Source of the DNA: Roseinatronobacter domitianus
GTDB lineage: Bacteria > Pseudomonadota > Alphaproteobacteria > Rhodobacterales > Rhodobacteraceae
Length of the DNA stretch: 64,000 nucleotides
Direction: 5' to 3'
Assembly: GCF_023336755.1 (NCBI RefSeq)
Contig: NZ_JALZWP010000001.1
Location: 79,959-143,958 of the forward strand
The notes beneath the pieces were generated by a model. That model did not search any database. It was not told the DNA's origin and was given only the letters and a program-made list of their open reading frames with translations. A program made the position numbers and the translations under genes. The stretch's first letter is position 1. Every line of letters begins with the position of its first letter. Of this stretch, positions 43,477 through 51,562 are shown piece by piece.

Positions 43477-45201
43477 TTAGGACGCATCGCGCAAGGCGGT
43501 TTCTTCGGCGCGCAAATCTTTGCGCAGGATCTTACCGACATTCGATTTCGGCAGATCGGCACGCAATTCGACCGTCTTCGGGACTTTGTACGCGGCAAGA
43601 TGTTCCTTGCAGAAGGCACGAATGTCCGCCCCGGTCAGCGTCTGATCGCGCAGCACGACAAAGGCCTTCACTGCCTCGCCCGATGTGCCATCGGGCACGC
43701 CGATCACCGCCGCCTCAAGGATACCGGGGTGGCGCGCAAGGCAGTCTTCAATCTCATTGGGGTAGACGTTAAAGCCGGATACCAGCACCATGTCTTTCTT
43801 ACGATCCACAATGGAAAAATAACCGTCCCCGTCCATTACCCCGATGTCGCCCGTCAGCAGCCAGTCACCGCGCATGGTCTTGGCCGTTTCCTCGGGTTTG
43901 TTCCAATACCCCTTCATGATCTGCGGCCCACGCGCGGCCAGCTCTCCGGCCTCGCCGCGCGGCACCTCTTTGCCGTCCTGATCCAGACATGACAATTCGG
44001 TCGACGGCACAGGGATACCGATGGAATTCGGGCGGGTTTTGCCAAGTGGGTTAAAGGTGATCACAGGCGAGGTTTCCGTCAGCCCATACCCTTCCAACAC
44101 AGGCTTTCCAGTGACCTCTTTCCAACACTCTGCCACAGAACTTTGCAGCGCCATACCGCCGGCAGAGGCAAATTTGAGGTGTTTTGGGGGGGTGTCCAGA
44201 AACCAGGTTTCATTGCTGAGCCCGTTGAACAGCGTATTCACACCGCTCATCCACGTGATCGGATAATTTTCGAATGCGCGTTTGAGGTTGGATAATGGCC
44301 GGGGATTGGGGATCAGGACGTTGCGTGCGCCAAGGTAATAGAACCCCAGCAGATTCACGGTGAACGCAAAGATATGATACATCGGCAGGGCCGTCAGCGC
44401 GACCTCTCGACCTTTTTCAACGCCATCACTAATCATCTCCATGGTTTGTTCCATGTTTATCATCAGGTTGCCATGGGACAGCATTGCACCCTTCGCGACG
44501 CCCGTGGTGCCACCGGTATATTGCAGGCAGGCGATGTCATCGGGCGACAGAACGCTGCTATATCCTTCAACGGTAATGCTCTTGCGCTGGCTTATCTGAC
44601 GTCCCGCCTCGATCGCCTCGGGCAGCCGGATATGCGGCAAGGTGATCGGGGCCAGCGTGCGGTCCCAGTGTTTTTGCACAAGCCGCACAATGCCGCGTGG
44701 AATGGCGGGGAAAAACTCTGCCACTTGAGTGACGATAATATTGGGGATCTGATGCCCCTTGAGGGCTTGGGTCAGCTTGTCGGCAAAAATGTCCACGACA
44801 ATCAGGGCTTGTGGTTGGGAATCCGCAAACTGATGCGCCATTTCCTCGGCCGTATAAAGCGGGTTGACGTTCACGATGACGCAGCCCGCTTTCAGGACTG
44901 CAAAGGCTGCCACTGGAAAAGACAGACCGTTGGGCATCTGTATGGCAACGCGGTCGCCTTGCGTGAGGCCAACGGCTTCACGCAGATAGACTGCAAGGCC
45001 GTCGGACATCTCGTCGACTTGCTTGAAGGTAAGGGAGCCGTTTATGCCGTTGGGCAAGCAGGCCGTAAACGCTGTTTTATCACTATACAGGTGCGATACT
45101 GCGCGGACCATGTCGCCTATGGTGCGGAACTGTGCGGCCTCTATCCTGGAGCGCATGGACGGGCCGTAATACGCGGTCCACGGACGGTCTGAATGGCTCA
45201 T
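43477..45201 (-). CDS. AMP-dependent long-chain acyl-CoA ligase
   Basis: This 574-aa ANL-superfamily enzyme activates a fatty or related carboxylic acid to its CoA thioester. The AMP motif YTGGTTGVAKGA is near residue 220, GYGLTETSPVI in the middle, and the hinge DRKKDMVLVSGFNVYPNEIE with the catalytic lysine region near the C-terminus (SNVGKILRKDLR). The start is the ATG at 45201, with GGGAGGG just upstream; an ATG at 45219 is weaker. The nearest relatives are FadD-type ligases. Its substrate could be the cargo of the adjacent BASS transporter. Confidence 0.9.
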   Translation of the reverse strand: MSHSDRPWTAYYGPSMRSRIEAAQFRTIGDMVRAVSHLYSDKTAFTACLPNGINGSLTFKQVDEMSDGLAVYLREAVGLTQGDRVAIQMPNGLSFPVAAFAVLKAGCVIVNVNPLYTAEEMAHQFADSQPQALIVVDIFADKLTQALKGHQIPNIIVTQVAEFFPAIPRGIVRLVQKHWDRTLAPITLPHIRLPEAIEAGRQISQRKSITVEGYSSVLSPDDIACLQYTGGTTGVAKGAMLSHGNLMINMEQTMEMISDGVEKGREVALTALPMYHIFAFTVNLLGFYYLGARNVLIPNPRPLSNLKRAFENYPITWMSGVNTLFNGLSNETWFLDTPPKHLKFASAGGMALQSSVAECWKEVTGKPVLEGYGLTETSPVITFNPLGKTRPNSIGIPVPSTELSCLDQDGKEVPRGEAGELAARGPQIMKGYWNKPEETAKTMRGDWLLTGDIGVMDGDGYFSIVDRKKDMVLVSGFNVYPNEIEDCLARHPGILEAAVIGVPDGTSGEAVKAFVVLRDQTLTGADIRAFCKEHLAAYKVPKTVELRADLPKSNVGKILRKDLRAEETALRDAS

Positions 45202-45212
45202 AATCCCTCCCA

Positions 45213-45260
45213 AGATCATCGAGCCGCCCTCAAGGCTCGATAGGACTATACATATGATCT
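45213..45260. promoter_or_regulatory. Nested inverted repeats upstream of the acyl-CoA ligase
   Basis: An inner perfect palindrome ATCGAGCC/GGCTCGAT (45218-45225, 45234-45241) lies inside outer arms AGATCAT/ATGATCT (45213-45219, 45254-45260). It lies in the ligase promoter zone and looks like an operator, possibly for a TetR- or GntR-type acyl-CoA regulator; no regulator gene is adjacent. Confidence 0.45.
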
Positions 45261-45335
45261 TTTGTGATGCGACTCTGAATCGACGGCAAATTTGCGATGG
45301 CAGAAAGACTGGCAGGCCCGAATTTCAGCACCCAG

Positions 45336-45469
45336 CCCGCCGCCTTGATCTGTCGATCAAGGCGCGCGAGATCGCGGAGGAGAAAGAAGCCGTGGAACAG
45401 TTCGGATCGTCGGACGCAGGCGCAAGCCTGGGCGACATCCTGGGCGCCGCGCTCAAGGACCGCGACTGA
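45336..45469 (+). pseudogene. rpsA 3'-end fragment
   Basis: The last 44 codons of an S1 gene, encoding [19 protein letters not shown] through the terminal ALKDRD, are intact and end in TGA. Nothing upstream is homologous to rpsA, and the in-frame upstream sequence is unrelated, so this is a fragment and not a gene. Protein identity with the true C-terminus is complete over the last 40 residues while several third codon positions differ. That pattern is expected if one copy came from a related strain. Confidence 0.9.
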
Positions 45470-45526
45470 TCCTTCGCGGATCGGTTCGGGAAAGAGAGAG
45501 GCCGCAGCGGATGCTGCGGCCTTTTT
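45336..45526 (+). repeat. Direct repeat, right copy: rpsA 3' relic plus terminator
   Basis: This segment is about 94% identical to 42226-42416 in the same orientation. The two copies bracket the BASS transporter and the acyl-CoA ligase, 3110 bp apart. Confidence 0.93.
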
Positions 45527-45527
45527 T
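45499..45527 (+). terminator. Terminator of the rpsA fragment copy
   Basis: A 10-bp stem (45499-45508 with 45513-45522), loop GGAT, precedes six T residues. It is the copy of the rpsA terminator with a changed loop and an intact stem. Confidence 0.85.
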
Positions 45528-45612
45528 GCTAAAGACCCTGCCAGCTACGATTAAGAAAACTCAGATATTGTATTTTTTGGTTCCCATTTTAAGCTTTTAA
45601 GCTCGCTCACCA

Positions 45613-46557
45613 TTATCTCTTATATGAACCCATCCAAAAATAGTTTCCGCCAGGCGGTGGGGCTATTTCAGCCCAATGCTCCTCGCCGGCTACTCTCCAA
45701 AGCAAAGTTCTCAATGGTGCTCCTGTTACAGCTATCGGCCCTTTCACTGACGTTGGAGAAATAAAAAGTGGTGTGAAAGCGGGAGTTGCGGCGCCTAAAA
45801 TTCTTGCTATTGGATCCACTTTTTTGGTAGAATATTTTTCTGAATAAGTTACTTGTGTTTTCCTCTCAGATATTCTGGTGATTGTCGCAACTGCATTGCC
45901 GCCGATTGTTGGAGTTTTCTCTGAAAAAGCCTGTAGAGTGGCAACTAGAACATCTACAATTCTTAGCGAACTCAAACCTGCCTCGCGAATTTCCCGTATT
46001 TGACAGCAAGCTTTCTTCCATAATTCTGGATATTTTATATCCCATCCGCCTGATGCGTTAAGAACATACCCATTTGGAGGCGCCCGCTTTGGCCTTAGCC
46101 TCTTATTAAACACGAATTCACCTTGCTTGTTGGTCTTAATGATCAGAAAATCTGGTTTTAGAGACCCCCGGAAAAGTGTAAGTCCAGAGGTAATAATCTC
46201 GACGCCATGTTCTCTTAAAATTCTGTTTTTTGATGCTTCATGCATGATTGCTCTCACAATCGCGTTCCGCACTTGATTTGGTGATTGTAACAGCGAGATT
46301 TGTTCTTGTCTCTGGGTTGATAGCACAACTCTTGGATCCAAGCGCCTACGCAAAATCTTTGACGCAAGCCAAAAGTCGGTTTGAATGCCTTTGATTTCAG
46401 CAAGTCCAGTGAATGAAATATGTAAGAATCCAGATCGCGTCGTGCAAAAAATTGACTTGTTAAATAGTTCGCTGTGGACTCTATATTGTGATGTTACTCT
46501 CCTATCACTTACAGAAATAACTGTATCGTGGTCTATGTAGTCAAAAATAATTGTCAA
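45613..46557 (-). CDS. Orphan AT-rich gene, possible Ntn-hydrolase (proteasome/HslV-like) protein
   Basis: This 314-aa soluble protein starts MTIIFDYIDHDTVISVSDRR. A threonine directly after the initiator Met, followed by a D-x-x-V-T turn and then LHISFTGLAEIKG, resembles the start of HslV/Anbu/20S proteasome subunits, where Thr1 is the nucleophile. The C-terminal half (about 180-314) matches nothing I recognise. The start is TTG with AAGGA nine bases upstream. The gene is far richer in A and T than its neighbours, with a different codon use, so it was probably acquired. It lies just beyond the rpsA relic. The Ntn call is an inference from a short stretch. Confidence 0.6.
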   Translation of the reverse strand: MTIIFDYIDHDTVISVSDRRVTSQYRVHSELFNKSIFCTTRSGFLHISFTGLAEIKGIQTDFWLASKILRRRLDPRVVLSTQRQEQISLLQSPNQVRNAIVRAIMHEASKNRILREHGVEIITSGLTLFRGSLKPDFLIIKTNKQGEFVFNKRLRPKRAPPNGYVLNASGGWDIKYPELWKKACCQIREIREAGLSSLRIVDVLVATLQAFSEKTPTIGGNAVATITRISERKTQVTYSEKYSTKKVDPIARILGAATPAFTPLFISPTSVKGPIAVTGAPLRTLLWRVAGEEHWAEIAPPPGGNYFWMGSYKR

Positions 46558-46622
46558 GAAAGGTAATCCTTATCGATTACTACAGCGACCTTTGCGTTTT
46601 TGAATGCGGTGCTGACCGCTTG

Positions 46623-47087
46623 TCACGCCGCCTTCGTCGCGGCTTCGCTTGACAAGATCTCGATGAATTTCGCAGGCTCGTCATTAGCGCGCAATTTCTC
46701 GCAGATCGCGGGGTTGCGCAGGGTGCGCGACACAAATGCCAGTGCTTTCAGGTGGTTCACCCCGGCATCGCGCGGGGCAAACAGCGCGAAGACCAGATCG
46801 ACCGGGCTTTTGTCGACCGACCCGTAATCGAGCGGGCGGTCCAGTTTCAGGAACACACCCAGCACCCGGTCCACCCCGTCCAGTCGGGCATGCGGCAGGG
46901 CCACGCCGTGGCCCACACCGGTTGGCCCAAGGCTCTCGCGTTCCTGCAAGGCTTCGACCACGGCGCTGCCAGACAGGCCGTAAACCGATTGCGCCATATC
47001 GCCCAATGTCTGGAACAGGCGTTTCTTGCTGGTCGCCGATCCGATGACACGTAGGGCATCTGCATCCAGAAGCTCTGACATCTGCAT
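46623..47087 (-). CDS. ptsN: PTS IIA-like nitrogen regulatory protein
   Basis: This 154-aa EIIA-Ntr protein has its phosphorylated histidine at His66 (GHGVALPHARL). It takes phosphate from NPr and links carbon, nitrogen and potassium status. A GGAGA site precedes the ATG at 47087. It is followed downstream by the AT-rich orphan gene and preceded by hpf in the usual lpt-hpf-ptsN order of alphaproteobacteria. Confidence 0.94.
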   Translation of the reverse strand: MQMSELLDADALRVIGSATSKKRLFQTLGDMAQSVYGLSGSAVVEALQERESLGPTGVGHGVALPHARLDGVDRVLGVFLKLDRPLDYGSVDKSPVDLVFALFAPRDAGVNHLKALAFVSRTLRNPAICEKLRANDEPAKFIEILSSEAATKAA

Positions 47088-47168
47088 AGGCTGTCTCCGA
47101 TCGGGTATAATGAAATGCCGCGCCGGGGCGCAAGGCCCATGGCGCGGCGGGTCATTCAGGGTGGGGTG

Positions 47169-47738
47169 TTATTGCTGTGGGTCGATCCAGCCGACATTGC
47201 CATCCTCGCGGCGATACACCACGTTCAGGCCGCCATGGCGTTCGTTGCGAAACACCAGCACGGGCGCATGGGCAAGTTCCATCTGCATCACGGCTTCCCC
47301 GGCAGAGAAGGAGGGGATCTTGGTCTCCATCTCGGCAATAATCATTGGTTGCAACGTGTCGGGTTCTTCCGCCGACTCGTCATCGCTTGAGGCCAGCACG
47401 TACGATGATCCACCGCCGAACTCAACCGGGGTCGTGCGGTCGCGGTGATGGTCTTTCAAGCGGCGCTTGTAGCGGCGCAACTGCTTGTCCAGCTTTTCAC
47501 GGCATGATTCGAAGGCGGCGTAGATGTCATGTGCCTGCCCGCGTGCCTGTGCCGTCAGCCCGGTGGTCAGGTGCAGCGTGGCTTCGCAAACCATGTTATG
47601 CGCATCGCGGGAAAACACCACCAGGGCCTCTGTCGGGCGCTGCTGATATTTTTCGACCAGCTCGCCAAACTCGGCCTTCACATGGGTTTGCAGTGCATCA
47701 CCAATGTCGATTTGTTTGCCGCTGATCTGATAGCGCAT
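47169..47738 (-). CDS. hpf: Ribosome hibernation promoting factor, long form
   Basis: This 189-aa protein has an N-terminal S30AE domain (MRYQISGKQIDIGDALQTHV to about 105) and a C-terminal dimerisation domain (about 130-189, GEAVMQMELAHAPVLVFRNE). Long HPF joins two 70S ribosomes into inactive 100S dimers. The ATG at 47738 has AAGGAATGG upstream. The gene sits 81 bp before ptsN. Confidence 0.94.
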   Translation of the reverse strand: MRYQISGKQIDIGDALQTHVKAEFGELVEKYQQRPTEALVVFSRDAHNMVCEATLHLTTGLTAQARGQAHDIYAAFESCREKLDKQLRRYKRRLKDHHRDRTTPVEFGGGSSYVLASSDDESAEEPDTLQPMIIAEMETKIPSFSAGEAVMQMELAHAPVLVFRNERHGGLNVVYRREDGNVGWIDPQQ

Positions 47739-47912
47739 GGGCCATTCCTTCCTGATTATCGGGGTGCGCGGAGGCCGCCCCGCTTGGGTCATACTGCTCT
47801 GTCGCGGCGCGCGGTGCGGCGAGGGGTGCCGTAAGCGCGTCGCATCAGTTCAGGTATTTGGCGACAGATCGGGGGGCTTTGTCAACGGATCGCTGAGGGC
47901 AGGGTGAAAAAC

Positions 47913-48674
47913 TCAATCAGAGGTATCAAAGCTGTCCAGCCGGAAATCGCGCCCAAGATAGACCCGGCGCACATCCTCATCGGCGACCACTTCGGCGGGG
48001 GTGCCCGCACGCAGCACGCAGCCATCATGCAGAATATAAGCGCGGTCTACGATGGCGAGGGTTTCGCGCACATTGTGATCGGTAATCAGCACGCCCAGCC
48101 CGCGTGTCTTCAGATCGGCCACAAGCGTTCGGATTTCGCCCACTGCGATCGGGTCCACCCCGGCGAAAGGTTCGTCCAGCAGCACGTAGCGCGGATTGGC
48201 GGCAAGGGCGCGGGCAATCTCTACCCGGCGACGTTCGCCGCCCGACAGCGCCAGCGCGGGCGCGTCGCGCAGATGCGTGATAGAGAATTCGGCCAGCAAC
48301 TGGTCCAGCGCGGTCAGCCGTTCCGCCTTGTCTTTCAGGCGGATTTCGAGCACCGACAGGATGTTCTGCGCCACGCTCAGGCCGCGAAAGATGCTCATTT
48401 CCTGCGGCAAATAACCAAGACCCATCAGCGCACGCCGAAATAGCGGCAGCCCGGTGGCATTCTCTCCGTTCAGGTGGACGGTGCCGCCTTCGTGTTTCAC
48501 GATACCGGCAATGCAATAAAAACAGGTGGTCTTGCCACAACCATTTGGTCCCAGCAGCGCCACCACCTCGCCCGGAGAGACATGCAGCGAGATGTCGCGC
48601 AGGATCATCCGTTTGCCATAGCTTTTCTGAAGCTGCGACACGTCCAGCGCGTCTTGGCCGTTTTGCGTTGTCAT
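47913..48674 (-). CDS. lptB: LPS export ABC transporter ATP-binding protein
   Basis: This 253-aa ABC ATPase has Walker A GPNGCGKTT, signature LSGGERRRVEIARAL and Walker B VLLDEPFAGVDP. LptB powers extraction of lipopolysaccharide with LptF and LptG and delivers it to the LptC-LptA bridge encoded immediately upstream. It starts 6 bp after lptA. The 174 bp to hpf contain no clear terminator. Confidence 0.95.
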   Translation of the reverse strand: MTTQNGQDALDVSQLQKSYGKRMILRDISLHVSPGEVVALLGPNGCGKTTCFYCIAGIVKHEGGTVHLNGENATGLPLFRRALMGLGYLPQEMSIFRGLSVAQNILSVLEIRLKDKAERLTALDQLLAEFSITHLRDAPALALSGGERRRVEIARALAANPRYVLLDEPFAGVDPIAVGEIRTLVADLKTRGLGVLITDHNVRETLAIVDRAYILHDGCVLRAGTPAEVVADEDVRRVYLGRDFRLDSFDTSD

Positions 48675-48680
48675 AGGCGA

Positions 48681-49175
48681 TTAACGGTCGGTTTGGATGA
48701 TGGTTCGCACCCGGCCTTCAAGGCGGCCCTGTCCGCTGCGCAGATTTACCGTAAGCCGGTCGCCTGACAGCACATTTGGCCCTTGTGTCAGGATCACCGA
48801 TCCGTTCATCTGCACGGTGCCCGCATCAATGTCGTAGGCCGCGTTCGCGGCTTCGGCCGCTTCGACGGCGGTCACAAGCGTCACACCGCCAGAGGCTTCC
48901 AGCCGCGAAATCCGCGTGGTGTCGCCCTGCGTATAGACCACCGTGATGGTCTGCGCGGCGAGCCGCATGTCGCCCTGTCCCAGCACGGCATTGCCTGAAA
49001 ACGTCGTCTGGCCTGTGGTGTTGTTGACCGTCAACGTGTCCGAGCGCACTTCGACCGGCTGGCCGCGCACGGCGTTCAGCCCAGAGAAAGATAGGCTGGT
49101 GCCTTGCGCGAACGCCGCCGGGGCAGTCGTCGCGAGGCAGGCTGCCACGAGGGTGATATGTGCGAATTTGCGCAA
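48681..49175 (-). CDS. lptA: LPS transport periplasmic protein LptA
   Basis: This protein of about 164 aa has a signal peptide ending TTAPAAFAQ and an OstA/LptA beta-jellyroll (PVEVRSDTLTVNNTTGQTTF, SGDRLTVNLRSGQGRLEG). It bridges inner and outer membranes for LPS. Two starts compete: a TTG at 49175 with an excellent GGAGGAGC site, and an ATG at 49193 that overlaps the lptC stop and lacks a site. I chose the TTG. Confidence 0.88.
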   Translation of the reverse strand: MRKFAHITLVAACLATTAPAAFAQGTSLSFSGLNAVRGQPVEVRSDTLTVNNTTGQTTFSGNAVLGQGDMRLAAQTITVVYTQGDTTRISRLEASGGVTLVTAVEAAEAANAAYDIDAGTVQMNGSVILTQGPNVLSGDRLTVNLRSGQGRLEGRVRTIIQTDR

Positions 49176-49189
49176 GTCTGCTCCTCCGG

Positions 49190-49801
49190 TCATTCTGGCG
49201 TGTATAACAGCCTGACATTGCCGGTAAAGGCAAGCCTATATCCGCCCTGTGGCCCACCGCTGCGGGTGAGTTCCAAGGCGTCGGCACGTATGGTGCCTGC
49301 CGGGGCCAGACCATCTACGCCGCCTGTGCCGGTCAGCCGGGTCTGGTCAAGCATGGCTGTCAGCGCGCCCAACTCCAGCACATAACCGTCGGAATTTTCC
49401 AGCATGACCGGCCCTTGGGCGGTCAGCACGCCTGCGGTCTCGTCCAGAATGGCAGTTGCGGCATCGAAACTTGCGCTGCTGGCATCGGGAAACCGCAGCA
49501 GTCCTTCGGGGTCGGTGAAATTCAGTTGTAGCGGGCCGGTGCCAACGGCTGCGGATTGCGAGCGGACGGATCCTGCGGAAATGGTCAGTGCGGTGCCGTC
49601 ATCCGTGACGCTCGCAAAGCGTGCGGTGGCAATGCGGGGTTCGCGCGTCATTTGTTCGGGGTCCAGACCCGCCACACCCGGCGCGCGGGTGGGGTCCACC
49701 GAGCGCGAGACAAGAAACACGGTCATTAGCAAGACCAGCGCACTTAACGGCAAGCCAAGCCGCAGCACGCGTGTCAGTGTCTCGCGCAGGGCCGCGTTCA
49801 T
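49190..49801 (-). CDS. lptC: LPS export system protein LptC
   Basis: This 203-aa protein has one N-terminal membrane helix (about 13-33, LGLPLSALVLLMTVFLVS) and a periplasmic LptC domain with a late beta-strand SRSGGPQGGYRLAFTG-like stretch. LptC passes LPS from LptBFG to LptA. The ATG at 49801 shares a base with the rnd stop (TGATG). Sequence conservation in this family is low, so the call leans on topology and order. Confidence 0.88.
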   Translation of the reverse strand: MNAALRETLTRVLRLGLPLSALVLLMTVFLVSRSVDPTRAPGVAGLDPEQMTREPRIATARFASVTDDGTALTISAGSVRSQSAAVGTGPLQLNFTDPEGLLRFPDASSASFDAATAILDETAGVLTAQGPVMLENSDGYVLELGALTAMLDQTRLTGTGGVDGLAPAGTIRADALELTRSGGPQGGYRLAFTGNVRLLYTPE

Positions 49802-50412
49802 CAATGCGCGAAGATGTCGGTGTCGGGCCAGCCCGCAATATCGAGCGTGGCGCGGGTTGGCAGGAAGTCGAAACAGGCCTGCGCCAGATCGCGGCGGCCC
49901 TCGCGTTCCAGCATCGCATCCAGCGCGTCGCGCAGCCGGTGCAGATGCAACACATCAGAGGCGGCATAGGTTTGCTGTGCATCCGTCAGCGTGACAGCCC
50001 CCCAATCCGAGCTTTGCTGCTGCTTGGAGATGTCCACGCCCAGCAATTCCGACAGCAGGTATTTCAGCCCATGCCGGTCGGTATAGGTGCGCACCAGTTT
50101 CGAGGCGATCTTGGTGCAATAAACCGGCGCGCAGGTCACGCCGTAGCTATGCGCCATAAGCGCAATGTCGAAGCGCCCGAAATGGAACAGTTTCAGCACA
50201 TCGGGATCGGCCAGCAAGCGGCACAGGTTCGGCGCCGGTTTTATCGGCAATGACACCTGCACCAGATGCGCGTTGCCATCCCCGCCTGACAATTGCACCA
50301 CGCATAGTCGGTCGCGATGCGGATGCAGCCCCATCGCCTCGCAATCAATGGCCACGACCGCGCCCATGTCCAGCCCGTCGGGCAGATCGTCCTTGTAAAG
50401 ATGTATCGTCAT
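49801..50412 (-). CDS. rnd: Ribonuclease D-like 3'-5' exonuclease
   Basis: This 203-aa protein is the DEDD exonuclease domain alone: Exo I VVAIDCEAMGLHP, Exo II LFHFGRFDIALM and Exo III TYAASDVLHLHRL. It lacks the HRDC domains of full RNase D (about 375 residues), as is usual for the short form next to lptC in alphaproteobacteria. It opens the rnd-lptC-lptA-lptB run. Confidence 0.88.
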   Translation of the reverse strand: MTIHLYKDDLPDGLDMGAVVAIDCEAMGLHPHRDRLCVVQLSGGDGNAHLVQVSLPIKPAPNLCRLLADPDVLKLFHFGRFDIALMAHSYGVTCAPVYCTKIASKLVRTYTDRHGLKYLLSELLGVDISKQQQSSDWGAVTLTDAQQTYAASDVLHLHRLRDALDAMLEREGRRDLAQACFDFLPTRATLDIAGWPDTDIFAH

Positions 50413-50549
50413 TGACCCTGCGTATCCTTTGCGTGCGCTCGCTTTACGGGGCTATGGCGAATTGTGGGCAAAATCAAGCCGGGTGCGCAAGCGGCTTGTC
50501 ATGGTCAGGCCATGTTTGAGGGTTAGACTATTACAGGAAAGGACCGCGC

Positions 50550-51230
50550 ATGGCTTGGATACTTGACCACCGCGACAGCTATTCGCCTGCTGAAACCCGG
50601 CTGGATGCTGGTATTCATGTCGCGGGCTTGGTGCTGGTAGGCTTTGGCGTGCCCCTGTTGCTGGTCATCGCGGTCATGGTCGCGTTGCAGGGCGGCGAGA
50701 TGCAGCTTCTTTGGACAACCGCAATTTATGGTCTGGCCTTGGCGGCGATGATCGGGGCCTCGGCATTGTTCAACCTGCTGCGCGAGGCACGGCTGTCTTG
50801 GCTTTATCAGCGGTTGGACCACAGCGCGATTTTTCTGAAAATTGCAGGCAGCTACACACCGCTGACGTTGATCCCCGGTCAGGGGGGTGGTTTTGTTGCT
50901 CTGCTATGGCTGACGGCCTGTGCGGGGGTTGCGCTGAAACTCTATTCCCCGGTGCGGTTTCGCGGGCTTGGAATTGCGCTTTATCTGGGCATGGGCTGGG
51001 CGGGCGTCGCGATCCTGCCGCAGCTTTGGGGCAATTTGCCGCTGTCCAGTCTGGCGCTGATTCTTGCGGCGGGCGCGGTCTATACTTTGGGCGTGATATT
51101 CTATCTGGCGACACGGCTGCGCTATCACTACGCCATCTGGCATGTCTGTGTTTTGCTGGCCAGCCTGATGATCTACGCCGCCGTCCTTGCGCTTTTGGTC
51201 GCGCGCTGGGGGGAGTTGGCAGAAATTTGA
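50550..51230 (+). CDS. Hemolysin III family membrane protein
   Basis: This 226-aa protein has seven hydrophobic helices and the family motifs YSPAETRLDAGIHVAG, LRLDHSAIFLKIAGSYTPLTL-type and a final helix. The metal-binding residues of the PAQR/HlyIII fold (Asp-His pair in RLDHSAIF) are present. Cytolytic activity is not implied; the family is mostly of unknown function. AGGAAAGGA precedes the ATG. Confidence 0.88.
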   Translation: MAWILDHRDSYSPAETRLDAGIHVAGLVLVGFGVPLLLVIAVMVALQGGEMQLLWTTAIYGLALAAMIGASALFNLLREARLSWLYQRLDHSAIFLKIAGSYTPLTLIPGQGGGFVALLWLTACAGVALKLYSPVRFRGLGIALYLGMGWAGVAILPQLWGNLPLSSLALILAAGAVYTLGVIFYLATRLRYHYAIWHVCVLLASLMIYAAVLALLVARWGELAEI

Positions 51231-51299
51231 TTCAGATCAGTCACAAAGCGTGATTCTCGTGTTAGGGTCAGCGGCAGGTTCTCGAAGAGAGGGCGAACC

Positions 51300-51500
51300 A
51301 TGTTCGACGATACAACCCTGGAGACACTTTACGGAGACCCTGTGCTCGCCCATAATGCGGTGGTTGCAGCCTTGGCCTGCAAGGCGCTGGAGAAGATCTG
51401 CAAGGACAGTTCCGACGAATGCGAATCCCGGCGTGTCGCCTGCTCTGCCGCGCGCAAAGCCGAACGCATCTTGCAGCGCAGCAAAATGGCGCGCTTTTAA
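51300..51500 (+). CDS. Small cysteine-containing hypothetical protein
   Basis: This 66-aa frame starts at an ATG with GAGAGGG upstream and is followed 62 bp later by xdhC. The product is helical, with four cysteines (ALACKALEKICKDSSDECES and VACSAARKAERI) and a basic end. It has no signal peptide. Position and site suggest it is real; I do not recognise the family. Confidence 0.55.
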   Translation: MFDDTTLETLYGDPVLAHNAVVAALACKALEKICKDSSDECESRRVACSAARKAERILQRSKMARF

Positions 51501-51562
51501 GGCCATTGTCCAACTGGCGCTGCGGGCCGTAATCAGCCAATCTGCACCAAAGCGGAGGGGCT

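Noticed and set aside
45254-45469. A 71-aa gene ending in the S1 C-terminus
   Set aside because: The first 28 residues are unrelated to anything and only the tail is conserved, which a duplicated rpsA 3' fragment explains.
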